This document shows positions 34,588 through 42,633 of a stretch of DNA of 64,000 nt, piece after piece; position 1 is the first letter of the stretch; each line of letters begins with the position of its first letter. Origin of the DNA: Betaproteobacteria bacterium. Lineage in GTDB: Bacteria > Pseudomonadota > Gammaproteobacteria > Burkholderiales > Burkholderiaceae_C. Location of the stretch: contig RFTU01000001.1 in the NCBI GenBank assembly GCA_009923315.1, forward strand, positions 56,213 to 120,212, written 5' to 3'. Position numbers and translations under genes: made by a program. A model generated the notes under the pieces. That model was given only the letters and a program-made list of their open reading frames with translations, was not told the DNA's origin and did not search any database.

Positions 34588-36435
34588 ATGAGTTGGGCAG
34601 GAAAAATTCTTCGGGTCAATCTCAGCACCGGCACCTGCAAGTCCGAAGCGCTGAACATGACCTGGGCCAAGCAGTACCTGGGCTCGCGTGGCTTGGCCAC
34701 CAAGTACATCTGCGAAGAAGTCGATCCCAAGGTCGACCCTTTGTCCACGGACAACAAGATCATCTGGGCCACCGGACCGCTGACCGGCACCATGGCCTCC
34801 ACCGGTGGCCGCTACACCGTGGTCACCAAGGGGCCGCTGACGGGCGCCATCGCCTGTTCCAACTCTGGTGGCTACTGGGGGGCCGAGCTCAAGATGGCCG
34901 GCTGGGACATGGTGATCTTCGAAGGCAAGAGCGCCAAGCCGGTGTATCTGTTCATCGAAGACGACCACGCGGAACTCCGCGATGCCGCGCACCTCTGGGG
35001 CACCAGCGTGTGGAACACCGAGGAAGTCATCAAGAAGCAGCACCAGGACCCACTGATCCGCGTGTCCTCCATCGGTCTGGCCGGAGAGAACCAGGTGCTG
35101 TATGCATCGGTCGTCAACGACCTGCACCGTGCGGCCGGCCGCTCGGGCGTGGGCGCTGTGATGGGCAGCAAGAACCTCAAGGCCATTGCGGTACGCGGTA
35201 CCAAGGGCGTGGGCAATGTGGCCGACCCCAAGGCCTTCATGCAGGTGACCTTCGAGAAGAAGAAGATCCTGGCCGACAACGCCGTGACGGGTCAGGGCCT
35301 GCCGACCTACGGCACCCAGGTGCTGATGAACGTGATCAACGAGATCGGCGCGCTGCCCACCCGCAACCACCGCGACAGCCAGTTCGAAGGCGCCAAGGAC
35401 ATTTCGGCTGAAGCCATGGCCACGCCGCGAAAGAGCGACGGCAAGGCGCAGCTGGTCACCAACCAGGCCTGCTTCGGCTGCACCATCGCCTGCGGTCGCA
35501 TCTCCAAGATCGATCAGACCCACTTCTCGGTGGAGAACAAGCCTCAGTATTGGGGCGCCACCGGCGGCCTCGAGTACGAAGCCGCCTGGGCCCTGGGTGC
35601 TGCCAACGGCGTGAATGACCTGGAAGCCCTGCAGTACGCCAACACCATCTGCAACGAGCAGGGCATGGACCCGATCTCCTTCGGCGCCACCATCGGCGCG
35701 GTGATGGAGCTCTACGAGATGGGCGTGCTGACCAAGGAGCAGATTGGCGTCGAGGCGCCCTTCGGTTCGGCCCGCGCCCTGTGTGAACTGGTCGACATGA
35801 CCGCCTCGGGAAAGGGCTTCGGCAAGGAAATCGGCATGGGCTCCAAGCGCCTGTGCGCTCAGTACGGCCACCCCGAGCTGTCCATGAGCGTGAAGGGCCA
35901 GGAATTCCCAGCCTATGACGCTCGCGGCATCCAGGGCATGGGCCTGACCTATGCCACCTCCAACCGCGGCGCTTGTCACCTGCGCAGCTACACCGTGGCA
36001 TCCGAAGTGCTCGGCATCCCGGTCAAGACCGATCCCTTGGTGGCCGAAGGCAAGGCCGAACTCGTGATGGCCTTCCAAGACGCCACGGCCGCCTTCGACT
36101 CCGCCGGCATCTGCATCTTCACCAGCTTTGCGTGGGGTCTGGCTGATGTGGCCCCGCAGGTGGCGGCGGCCTGCGGCCCCGAGTTCACGCTGGAGAACAT
36201 GGCGCTGATCGGCGAGCGCATCTGGAACCTGGAGCGCGACTTCAACAACCGCGCGGGCTTCACCGCCGCGGACGACACGCTGCCCAAGCGCCTGCTCACC
36301 GAAGGCGCCAAGACCGGCCCGGCCAAGGGCTTGGCCTCCAAGCTGCCCGAGATGTTGCCCCAGTACTACGCCGCGCGCGGCTGGAACCCCGACGGCACCA
36401 TCAAGCCCGAAACCCGCGCCAAGCTGGGGCTCTGA
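34588..36435 (+). CDS. aorB: Tungsten-containing aldehyde:ferredoxin oxidoreductase catalytic subunit (AorB)
   Basis: This 615-residue protein matches AOR proteins from its start (WAGKILRVNLSTGTCKSEAL). It has the 4Fe-4S ligand motif CFGCTIAC (C295, C298, C302) with the fourth ligand at C463 (GACHLRSYT), GAELKMAGWDMVIFEGKS, GSKNLKAIAVRG, and the pterin-binding DSAGIC (504-509). It oxidises aldehydes to acids, or reduces acids, at a tungsten-bis-pyranopterin site. Family relatives include Pyrococcus AOR and the betaproteobacterial Aromatoleum enzyme, with which the gene order here agrees. GAGGA precedes the ATG. A strong hairpin follows the gene. Confidence 0.93.
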   Translation: MSWAGKILRVNLSTGTCKSEALNMTWAKQYLGSRGLATKYICEEVDPKVDPLSTDNKIIWATGPLTGTMASTGGRYTVVTKGPLTGAIACSNSGGYWGAELKMAGWDMVIFEGKSAKPVYLFIEDDHAELRDAAHLWGTSVWNTEEVIKKQHQDPLIRVSSIGLAGENQVLYASVVNDLHRAAGRSGVGAVMGSKNLKAIAVRGTKGVGNVADPKAFMQVTFEKKKILADNAVTGQGLPTYGTQVLMNVINEIGALPTRNHRDSQFEGAKDISAEAMATPRKSDGKAQLVTNQACFGCTIACGRISKIDQTHFSVENKPQYWGATGGLEYEAAWALGAANGVNDLEALQYANTICNEQGMDPISFGATIGAVMELYEMGVLTKEQIGVEAPFGSARALCELVDMTASGKGFGKEIGMGSKRLCAQYGHPELSMSVKGQEFPAYDARGIQGMGLTYATSNRGACHLRSYTVASEVLGIPVKTDPLVAEGKAELVMAFQDATAAFDSAGICIFTSFAWGLADVAPQVAAACGPEFTLENMALIGERIWNLERDFNNRAGFTAADDTLPKRLLTEGAKTGPAKGLASKLPEMLPQYYAARGWNPDGTIKPETRAKLGL

Positions 36436-36459
36436 TCGCCAACGGGCGGTTGCATGGGT

Positions 36460-36488
36460 GACAAAGGCGGTCCTGTACCGCCTTTGTC
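36460..36488 (+). terminator. 12-bp hairpin between aorB and aorC (no T-run)
   Basis: GACAAAGGCGGT (36460-36471) and ACCGCCTTTGTC (36477-36488) pair perfectly across a CCTGT loop. The following bases (CTTCTC) are not a T-tract, so it is a partial terminator or an mRNA-stabilising element rather than a full intrinsic stop. It sits 24 bases after the aorB stop and 45 before aorC. Confidence 0.6.
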
Positions 36489-36533
36489 CTTCTCGGGTGT
36501 CACCTTGAATTTGCAGACAGCAGGAAAACGAAC

Positions 36534-37946
36534 ATGAAGCATGTGATCCTGGGTGCCGGCCCTGCCGGTGTGATCGCCGCCGAAACCATCCGCAAGCACG
36601 CGCCCAACGACTCGATCACCATCGTCGGCGACGAACCCGAGGCGCCTTACTCGCGCATGGCCATTCCCTACCTGCTCATCGGCAACATCCAGGAGGCCGG
36701 CACCGAGCTGCGCCACGGCGCCGATCACTTCGCCCGACAGCGCATCGAGGTGATGCGCGGCATTCGCGCGGAATCCGTCAACACCCAAGCCCAAACCATC
36801 AAGTTGAGCGATGGCCGTGTGCTGCCCTATGACCGGCTGTTGGTGGCCACGGGCTCGCGCCCGGCGTCGCCCCCCATCGCGGGGATCCACAGTGCCGGTG
36901 TCCACAGTTGTTGGACCCTGGCCGATGCCCGCGCCATCATGGCACTGGCCAAACCTGGCGCACGTGTGGTGCAGATGGGCGCCGGTTTCATCGGCTGCAT
37001 CATCATGGAAGCCCTGGCCATGCGCGGCGTGCAGCTCAGCGTGGTGGAGATGGGCGACCGCATGGTGCCGCGCATGATGGGGCCCACCGCCGGCGGCATG
37101 ATCAAGGACTGGTGTGAGCGCAAGGGCGTGAAGGTCTACACCGGCGCGCGGGTGGAGTCCATCGGCGCGGCGGGCGCTTCATCTGCAGCCGCGCGGCCAT
37201 CGGCTTCATCCGCAACGGCCGCCGAGCCCGGCTTCTTCGGCAAGATCGCGGCCCTTTTGGGCTTCGGTGATGCGCCGGGCGCAGCCGCTGCACCGGCGGC
37301 CCACGCAGCCGGTGGTGGCACAGGCCTGGCGGTGCGGCTGTCCACCGGGCAAACGCTGCAGGCCGATCTGGTCATCAGCGCCACGGGTGTCAAGCCCAAT
37401 GTCGACTTCCTGCAAGGCAGCGGCGTGGTCATCAAGACCGGCATCGTCACCGATGCCCGTATGGCCACCAACGTGGCCCATGTCTATGCCGCCGGCGATT
37501 GCGCCGAGGCCTTTGACCAGGCCTCAGGCACCCATGTGGTCAGCGCCATTCAACCCAACGCAGCCGATGAAGCGCGCATCGCCGCGCTCAACATGGTGGG
37601 CCAGGCAGCCTCGCTTCAGCGCGTTCCCCAGATCAACGTGCTGGACACCCTGGGCCTGATATCCGCGAGCTTCGGCCAGTGGCAGGGGGTTCCCGGCGGC
37701 GAGCATGTCGAGCTCACCGACCGCGCGGCCGACCGCCACCTGAGCCTGCAGTTCAGCGGCGACCGCCTGGTGGGATGCAACAGCATCGGCTGGACCGACC
37801 ATGTGGGCGTGATGCGCGGCCTGGTGGAAGGCGAGGTCAGCCTAGGCCCCTGGAAGCAGACCCTGTTGAAGGACCCGACAAAACTCATGGAGGCCTACCT
37901 GGACCGTGCGCAGGGCGCTGCCACGCATGCCTTGGTCAAGGCCTGA
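36534..37946 (+). CDS. aorC: FAD/NAD(P)-binding oxidoreductase subunit of aldehyde oxidoreductase (AorC)
   Basis: This 470-residue flavoprotein has the N-terminal FAD loop VILGAGPAGVIAAETI, the NADH loop VVQMGAGFIGCIIMEALAMRG, and the FAD-ribityl motif HVYAAGDCAEAFD. It belongs with NADH-dependent ferredoxin/nitrite reductase-like proteins and would connect AorAB to NAD(H). Between about residues 211 and 268 there is an Ala/Ser/Pro-rich insertion containing a short hydrophobic stretch FFGKIAALLGFGDAPG; this is unusual for the family. It lacks a redox-active disulfide motif. It follows aorB across the hairpin at 36460. Confidence 0.87.
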   Translation: MKHVILGAGPAGVIAAETIRKHAPNDSITIVGDEPEAPYSRMAIPYLLIGNIQEAGTELRHGADHFARQRIEVMRGIRAESVNTQAQTIKLSDGRVLPYDRLLVATGSRPASPPIAGIHSAGVHSCWTLADARAIMALAKPGARVVQMGAGFIGCIIMEALAMRGVQLSVVEMGDRMVPRMMGPTAGGMIKDWCERKGVKVYTGARVESIGAAGASSAAARPSASSATAAEPGFFGKIAALLGFGDAPGAAAAPAAHAAGGGTGLAVRLSTGQTLQADLVISATGVKPNVDFLQGSGVVIKTGIVTDARMATNVAHVYAAGDCAEAFDQASGTHVVSAIQPNAADEARIAALNMVGQAASLQRVPQINVLDTLGLISASFGQWQGVPGGEHVELTDRAADRHLSLQFSGDRLVGCNSIGWTDHVGVMRGLVEGEVSLGPWKQTLLKDPTKLMEAYLDRAQGAATHALVKA

Positions 37947-37973
37947 AGGCGCGCGGGGCCCTACCATCGGTGC

Positions 37974-38228
37974 ATGAAGATCACATTCAAGCTTTATGCC
38001 TCGCTGGCCCAGCACCTGCCGCCCGAGGCCGCCGGTGGCAATGCGGTGCAGATCGACATCGCGCCGCAGTCCACGATCGCCGACATCATCGCGCCGTTCC
38101 ATCTGCCGATGAAGTTGGTGCACCTGGTCCTCATCAACGGCGTCTATGTCGGCCCTGAGGACCGGGCCACGCGCACCTTGAACGAAGGCGATGTGCTGGC
38201 GATCTGGCCACCGATTGCCGGCGGATGA
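37974..38228 (+). CDS. aorD: MoaD/ThiS-like sulfur-carrier protein (AorD)
   Basis: This 84-residue beta-grasp protein begins KITFKLYASLAQHLPPEAAGG and ends IWPPIAGG; the C-terminal Gly-Gly is the thiocarboxylate/adenylation site of MoaD and ThiS. It would supply sulfur for the dithiolene of the pterin cofactor, or perhaps for the AOR cofactor specifically. It starts 28 bases after aorC, and comparable genes follow aorC in the Aromatoleum operon. Confidence 0.87.
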   Translation: MKITFKLYASLAQHLPPEAAGGNAVQIDIAPQSTIADIIAPFHLPMKLVHLVLINGVYVGPEDRATRTLNEGDVLAIWPPIAGG

Positions 38229-38254
38229 ACCCCTGAGCGGTTCACCACGCTGCC

Positions 38255-38560
38255 ATGCAGGCTGAGTACCCGGCTCACTTTGTGCGCGAGATGGGTTGCT
38301 CTGCCCAGGAGCTTCGGACGTGGTTGCCCGGGGCCAGCCGGGGCGCCTGCATCGAGTGGACGGCCGATGACGCGGCATCCGTCCTCGTGGAAGGACATCA
38401 CCGCCTGCACTTGAGCTGGACGGTGCTGGCGCCGCGTCGCATTGCACTCATCACCCTGCCGCGCCTGCGGGTCCACTTCGACTTCGGCGAGATGGACGCT
38501 GCCGTTCGCCACCACTACATGCGGCACTTCGATCTCTATACGCAACGCGGCGGCGGCTAG
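38255..38560 (+). CDS. Small conserved protein of unknown function at end of aor operon
   Basis: This 101-residue protein has no signal peptide or membrane helix. The second half, LHLSWTVLAPRRIALITLPRLRVHFDFGEMDAAVRHHYMRHFDLYTQRGGG, looks like a conserved strand-helix unit, and I recall similar hypothetical proteins in Burkholderiales. It contains one conserved-looking Cys pair (C12, C29). It lies 27 bases after aorD on the same strand, so it is probably co-transcribed with the aor genes. A role in AOR assembly is inference from position only. Confidence 0.6.
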   Translation: MQAEYPAHFVREMGCSAQELRTWLPGASRGACIEWTADDAASVLVEGHHRLHLSWTVLAPRRIALITLPRLRVHFDFGEMDAAVRHHYMRHFDLYTQRGGG

Positions 38561-38597
38561 CGCGCGGGTTGGGTGAAGGCGCCACGGCCGCTGCTGC

Positions 38598-38621
38598 TGA
38601 CCCCTTGACCCCTTGACCCTG
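38598..38621 (+). repeat. Short 8-bp tandem repeat after the aor operon
   Basis: Two exact TGACCCCT units (38598-38605 and 38606-38613) are followed by a diverged third (TGACCCTG, 38614-38621), in the 74-base gap to the convergent GspE-type gene. Confidence 0.6.
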
Positions 38622-38634
38622 TTAACCCCATCGT

Positions 38635-40533
38635 CTACGCGTTGCTGGTGGCCCGAACCTCTTCGAGTGTGGTCAGCCCCAGCAGCACCTTTTCGATGCC
38701 ATCTTGGCGCAGGCTCATCATCCCCTGATCCAGGGCGCAGGCCTGCACCTGCGCCACCGGTTGGCGGGTCTGAATCAGGCTTCGGATCTCGCGCGTGACC
38801 ACCAGCAGCTCATGCAACCCGACCCGGCCACGCAGCCCCGTGCCCTTGCAGTGCGCGCAGCCCAGGGCCTGCCACGTCATCAGCCGGCCCTGCCTGGCCA
38901 GTCGCTGATGCCAATCGGCCAGCACCTGGTCTTCTCGACCCAGGCGCATCGGATGTCCAGCGCGCAGATGGTCGCCCAACAGTTCTCCCAACTCCTCGGG
39001 GGTTGCCGGTCGGCCTTGCCGGCACCCCACGCACAGGCGACGCACCAGGCGTTGGCCCATGACCGCCAGCAAGGAGTCGCCAAAGTTGAACGGGTCCATC
39101 CCCATATCCAAGAGCCGTGTCACCGTCTCCGCAGCGCTGTTGGTGTGGATGGTGGACAGGACCAGGTGCCCAGTGAGCGCCGCTTCCACGGCGATGCGCG
39201 CGGTGTCTCGGTCGCGCACCTCCCCAACCATGATCACGTCTGGGTCGGCACGCAGGAAGGCCCGCAGGGCCTTCTCAAAGGTCCAGTCGATGCGAGGGTT
39301 GATCTGCACCTGGCGCAGCCCTGGCTGCGTGATTTCCACGGGGTCCTCGGCGGTCCAGATCTTGCGCTCGGCCGTGTTGAGATGCGCCAGCGCAGCATGC
39401 AAGGTGGTGGACTTTCCGCTGCCGGTCGGGCCCGCGCACAGGATCAGGCCATAGGGCCGCTCGATGGCTTGCTTGAAGCGCGTCAGCTGATGCGGATGGA
39501 TGCCCAACTGGTCCAGTGGCAAGGGTTCAGCGGCCGTCAACAGGCGCAACACGACATCCTCCAAGCCCTGCACGGTCGGGATGGTCACCACGCGAAGTTC
39601 GATGGAATGGGCGGGCGAGTAGCGGGCGAAGTGAATCTTTCCATCCTGGGGCCTGCGTCGCTCAGAAATGTCCAGCGAGCACATGATCTTGATCCGCGCC
39701 ACCAGGGCCGCACGCAGCGTATGCGGCAGCTCCAGATAGGGCTGCAGACGGCCGTCCACACGAAAGCGGATGCGCACCTGTTCGCTCCCGGGATGCGTTT
39801 CCACATGGATGTCGGAAGCGCCCTGCGTCCATGCATCGATGATCATGTGGTTGATCAGCTGGACCAGCCCATTGCCGCCTTCCTCGGCCTGCCCGGCATC
39901 GGTCTCGGCGCTGGCGTCAGCCGTCTGCTGCTCGGCCTGGGCCAGCCAACGATCAGCGGGCCCGGCCGGGGCGACACCGTGCAACTGCAAGCCTGGCGTG
40001 TCTTGGCCCTGCAGGATCGCCTGCAGACGCTCTTGAATCTGGGTTTGGTCGGCGAGCACCGGGCGCACCCGACACTCGCTGGCCCAGGCCAATTCATCGA
40101 GGGCGTCCTGCCGCTTGGGGTCGGCCACGGCCACGATGAGCTCCCCCTCGTGTCGCATCAGGGGCAGCATGTTCAACCGTTGCAAGGTGGCGATGGGCGC
40201 CAAGCGCCAGGCCTCGGGTTCCACGGGAAATCGGCGGGCATCGACCTGGGCGTAGCCGAGCTTGAGGTGCACCGCCTGGTCGAGTTGCTCGCGTGTGAGC
40301 TGTCCTTGTTGAACCAGCAGTTCCCCGATGGGCCAGCGCTTGTCCTGGGTTTGCAGAGCCAGGGCGCTGGAGAGCTGGTCTGGGGTGATGAGGCCCAGGT
40401 TCACCAAGGTCTCGCCCAAACGCTGTACGGGTCTGCTGGCCTGTGCCTGCAGCGCGGCGATCAGCTGATCGCGGCCCTGGACCGCGGGGCTTTCCAGACG
40501 CGTCGAGGGCTCAGGATCGGCAGCGGCACGCAT
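38635..40533 (-). CDS. GspE/PilB-type secretion or pilus assembly ATPase
   Basis: This 632-residue hexameric ATPase has two N-terminal MshEN-like repeats (LGETLVNLGLITPDQLSSALALQ and IGELLVQQGQLTREQLDQAVHLK). The ATPase domain has Walker A CAGPTGSGKSTTLHAAL near residue 368, the Asp box (KIWTAEDPVEITQPGLRQVQINPRIDWTF), Walker B DPDVIMVGEVRDRDTARIAVEAALTGHLVLSTIHTN and the C-terminal zinc motif CVGC...CAHC. GGAGGA lies six bases before the ATG at 40533, so this start beats the one at 40548. No other secretion or pilus motor gene adjoins it. It could drive type II secretion, competence or pilus assembly. Confidence 0.88.
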   Translation of the reverse strand: MRAAADPEPSTRLESPAVQGRDQLIAALQAQASRPVQRLGETLVNLGLITPDQLSSALALQTQDKRWPIGELLVQQGQLTREQLDQAVHLKLGYAQVDARRFPVEPEAWRLAPIATLQRLNMLPLMRHEGELIVAVADPKRQDALDELAWASECRVRPVLADQTQIQERLQAILQGQDTPGLQLHGVAPAGPADRWLAQAEQQTADASAETDAGQAEEGGNGLVQLINHMIIDAWTQGASDIHVETHPGSEQVRIRFRVDGRLQPYLELPHTLRAALVARIKIMCSLDISERRRPQDGKIHFARYSPAHSIELRVVTIPTVQGLEDVVLRLLTAAEPLPLDQLGIHPHQLTRFKQAIERPYGLILCAGPTGSGKSTTLHAALAHLNTAERKIWTAEDPVEITQPGLRQVQINPRIDWTFEKALRAFLRADPDVIMVGEVRDRDTARIAVEAALTGHLVLSTIHTNSAAETVTRLLDMGMDPFNFGDSLLAVMGQRLVRRLCVGCRQGRPATPEELGELLGDHLRAGHPMRLGREDQVLADWHQRLARQGRLMTWQALGCAHCKGTGLRGRVGLHELLVVTREIRSLIQTRQPVAQVQACALDQGMMSLRQDGIEKVLLGLTTLEEVRATSNA

Positions 40534-40666
40534 GCCCCATCCTCCCATGCACCCGATCAGGCCACGGCGGTGTCAGGCGGGCAAGGGGGCCCTAACCGTG
40601 ACAAGTTGCGCATCGCGCCAGGCCCCGTCCACCACAAGGCCCCGATGCGGTCGCGAAAAAAGGCCT

Positions 40667-41503
40667 TTACTCTCGGCGCGAAAACTGGATCACGATCACC
40701 GACGGTACACGGCCATCGACATCCCGGGGCAACATCTCAGCCTTTTCAAGGGCGCGCATCACCGCCGCATCCCACTCCGGCGACTCGCTCTTTCGCAGCA
40801 GCCGCTGACCCACGATGGCGCCGCTGGGCGCCAGGCGCACCTCCACCTCGGCCACGGGGTTGCCGGGCAGGCTGTCGGGGTAGACGATCAGGGGCTTGAT
40901 GCGGGCCTTGATGCGGCCGGCATAGCCTGCTGAGGGGCCGCTGCTCTGAGCCGCGTTGCCGCTGGACTCGGCGCCGCCTGTGGCGCCGGCCATGCCCTTG
41001 ATGCGCGCCAGGTTCTCCTGACGCGCGGCCTCGGCCCGCTCCTCGGCGGCCTTCTCGGCCTTTTCAGCCTTTAGGCGCTCACGCTCCTTTTGCTTCTCAC
41101 GCTCCTTGAGGCGTTCCTTTTCCTTTTCGCGTTCGCGTTCACGCTCTTTCTCGCGCTCCTTGAGCCGCGCCTTCTCCTTCTCGGCCAACTCGCGTCGGCG
41201 CTCCTCAGCCGCCTGCCGTTCCCGTTGTTGTTCGCGCTCCTTCTTCTCGGCCTCGCGCGCCTTTTTCAGGGCGATGTCGGCTTGCGGATCGGGTTCGGGC
41301 GCCGCTGCGGGTGGTGCGGCTTCCTGCACCGTGGTCGACCACAGTTCGGCCACCACCGGGGCAGGGTTGCGGACGCGCCAACTCACCGCCAGGGCCAAGG
41401 CGGCCACCAGGCCGCCGTGTACCACCAGCGCCAACACGGCGCCTCGGCGCATGCCCTGCAGTGCGCGGGGGCGGAAGGGGTCGGCCAATGACTGGGCCGT
41501 CAT
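40667..41503 (-). CDS. tolA: Cell-envelope protein TolA
   Basis: TolA links the inner-membrane TolQR proteins to Pal/TolB for outer-membrane invagination during division. The 278-residue protein has an N-terminal membrane anchor (VLALVVHGGLVAALALAVSW), an Arg/Lys/Glu-rich long helix (about residues 75-170), and a C-terminal TonB-like domain (YAGRIKARIKPLIVYPDSLPGNPVAEVEVRLAPSGAIVGQRLLRKSESPEWDAAVMRALEKAEMLP). It is three bases downstream of tolR. tolB and pal are not downstream; the GspE-type gene is. Confidence 0.92.
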   Translation of the reverse strand: MTAQSLADPFRPRALQGMRRGAVLALVVHGGLVAALALAVSWRVRNPAPVVAELWSTTVQEAAPPAAAPEPDPQADIALKKAREAEKKEREQQRERQAAEERRRELAEKEKARLKEREKEREREREKEKERLKEREKQKERERLKAEKAEKAAEERAEAARQENLARIKGMAGATGGAESSGNAAQSSGPSAGYAGRIKARIKPLIVYPDSLPGNPVAEVEVRLAPSGAIVGQRLLRKSESPEWDAAVMRALEKAEMLPRDVDGRVPSVIVIQFSRRE

Positions 41504-41506
41504 CGA

Positions 41507-41935
41507 TCAGGATCCCTGTTGCACCGAAAGACCCAGGCGTGACACACCAGCCTTCTGCAGCGTATCCATGACCTTGACCACCTCGTCGTACTTGACATCA
41601 CGGTCCGCCGAGATCACCACCGGTACTTGCGCATCACCGGCCTGCAGCCGCTGCACCTGCGCGCCCAGATCGCCCAAGGTGGACACGCGGCCTTCTTCGC
41701 CCTCACTGCGCACCTTGAATTGGCCGTTCTTGTCGACCACGACCTCTACCACCTTGGGCGGTCGCTGCTGCGACTGTCCAACGCTGGGCAAGTTCACCAC
41801 GCCGGTGGTGATCAGCGGCGCACTCACCATGAAGATGATCAAGAGCACCAACATCACGTCGATGAAGGGCACCATGTTGATCTCGGCCATGCCGCGGCGG
41901 CGGCCTCGACCGGCTCGGCCTTGCACCGCGGCCAT
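41507..41935 (-). CDS. tolR: Proton-channel subunit TolR
   Basis: This 142-residue protein has one transmembrane helix in EINMVPFIDVMLVLLIIFMVSAPLITTGV, including the proton-path Asp (PFID). The periplasmic domain VVVDKNGQFKV...VPVVISADRDVKYDEVVKVMDTLQKAGVSRLGLSV is typical of TolR. With TolQ it uses the proton motive force to drive TolA. The ATG at 41935 overlaps the tolQ stop (ATGA). Confidence 0.93.
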   Translation of the reverse strand: MAAVQGRAGRGRRRGMAEINMVPFIDVMLVLLIIFMVSAPLITTGVVNLPSVGQSQQRPPKVVEVVVDKNGQFKVRSEGEEGRVSTLGDLGAQVQRLQAGDAQVPVVISADRDVKYDEVVKVMDTLQKAGVSRLGLSVQQGS

Positions 41936-42633
41936 CAGTGGGCTCCAGCGCTGGCCGTCGAGACCGGCTGGGCCGCGCTGCGCTGCAGGATGTTGGAGAA
42001 CTCCTCGATGAAGGTTTCCAACTGGATGGCCACGCGGTCGATGTCGCGCGAGAAACGGTTGTAGGCGATCACGGCGGGAATGGCGGCAAACAGTCCGATG
42101 GCCGTGGCCACCAGCGCTTCGGCAATACCCGGCGCCACCGTGGCCAGCGTCACCTGCTGCAGGTTGGACAAGCCGACGAAGGCGTGCATGATGCCCCACA
42201 CGGTGCCGAACAGGCCGACATAGGGGCTGACAGAGGCCACCGAGCCCAGAAAGCTCAGGTGACTCTCAATGGTGTCCAACTCTCGTTGGAAACTGGCCCG
42301 CATGGCGCGGCGCGCGCCATCGAGTTGTGCACCCACATCCAGCCGTCGCTCGCGCAGCTTCATGAATTCGCGCATGCCGCTGGCAAAGATGCGCCCCATC
42401 GGGGCAGCCGGTGGTTGCGTTCCCGCCGCCTGGTAGAGGTCCTGCAGCGATCGCCCCGACCAGAACTCGCGCTCGAATCCCTCGTTGAGGCCGCGCACGC
42501 GTCGCAAGCCGATCACCTTGCCAAAGATCACCGTCCAACTCGTGAGCGACACGATGAGCAGTCCGGCCATCACCAGTTGCACCACCAGGCTCGCTTGGGT
42601 GACCAGGGTGAGGATCGAGAGGTCTTGGTTCAT
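41935..42633 (-). CDS. tolQ: Proton-channel subunit TolQ
   Basis: This 232-residue MotA/TolQ/ExbB protein has an N-terminal helix (TLVTQASLVVQLVMAGLLIVSLTSWTVIFGKV) and two further helices (SVASVSPYVGLFGTVWGIMHAF and VAPGIAEALVATAIGLFAAIPAVIAYNRF). The phrase ERRLDVGAQLDGARRAMRASFQRELDTIESHLSFLGSVA belongs to the cytoplasmic loop. Its start overlaps the stop of the upstream aminotransferase gene (ATGA), and tolR overlaps its own stop, giving a coupled tolQ-tolR-tolA series. Confidence 0.93.
   Translation of the reverse strand: MNQDLSILTLVTQASLVVQLVMAGLLIVSLTSWTVIFGKVIGLRRVRGLNEGFEREFWSGRSLQDLYQAAGTQPPAAPMGRIFASGMREFMKLRERRLDVGAQLDGARRAMRASFQRELDTIESHLSFLGSVASVSPYVGLFGTVWGIMHAFVGLSNLQQVTLATVAPGIAEALVATAIGLFAAIPAVIAYNRFSRDIDRVAIQLETFIEEFSNILQRSAAQPVSTASAGAH

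Noticed and set aside
34567-36078. Long open frame (503 codons) antisense to aorB
   Set aside because: High GC with strong third-position bias gives long shadow frames. The translation is His/Gly-rich without a domain, while the + strand encodes a recognisable AOR.
38704-40899. 731-codon frame antisense to the GspE-type gene
   Set aside because: It is the complement of a gene with Walker and zinc motifs. Its Gln/His/Arg-rich composition is typical of antisense readings.
41081-41270. Purine/pyrimidine-rich repetitive segment in tolA
   Set aside because: It looks repeat-like in DNA, but encodes the normal Lys/Glu/Arg helical domain of TolA.
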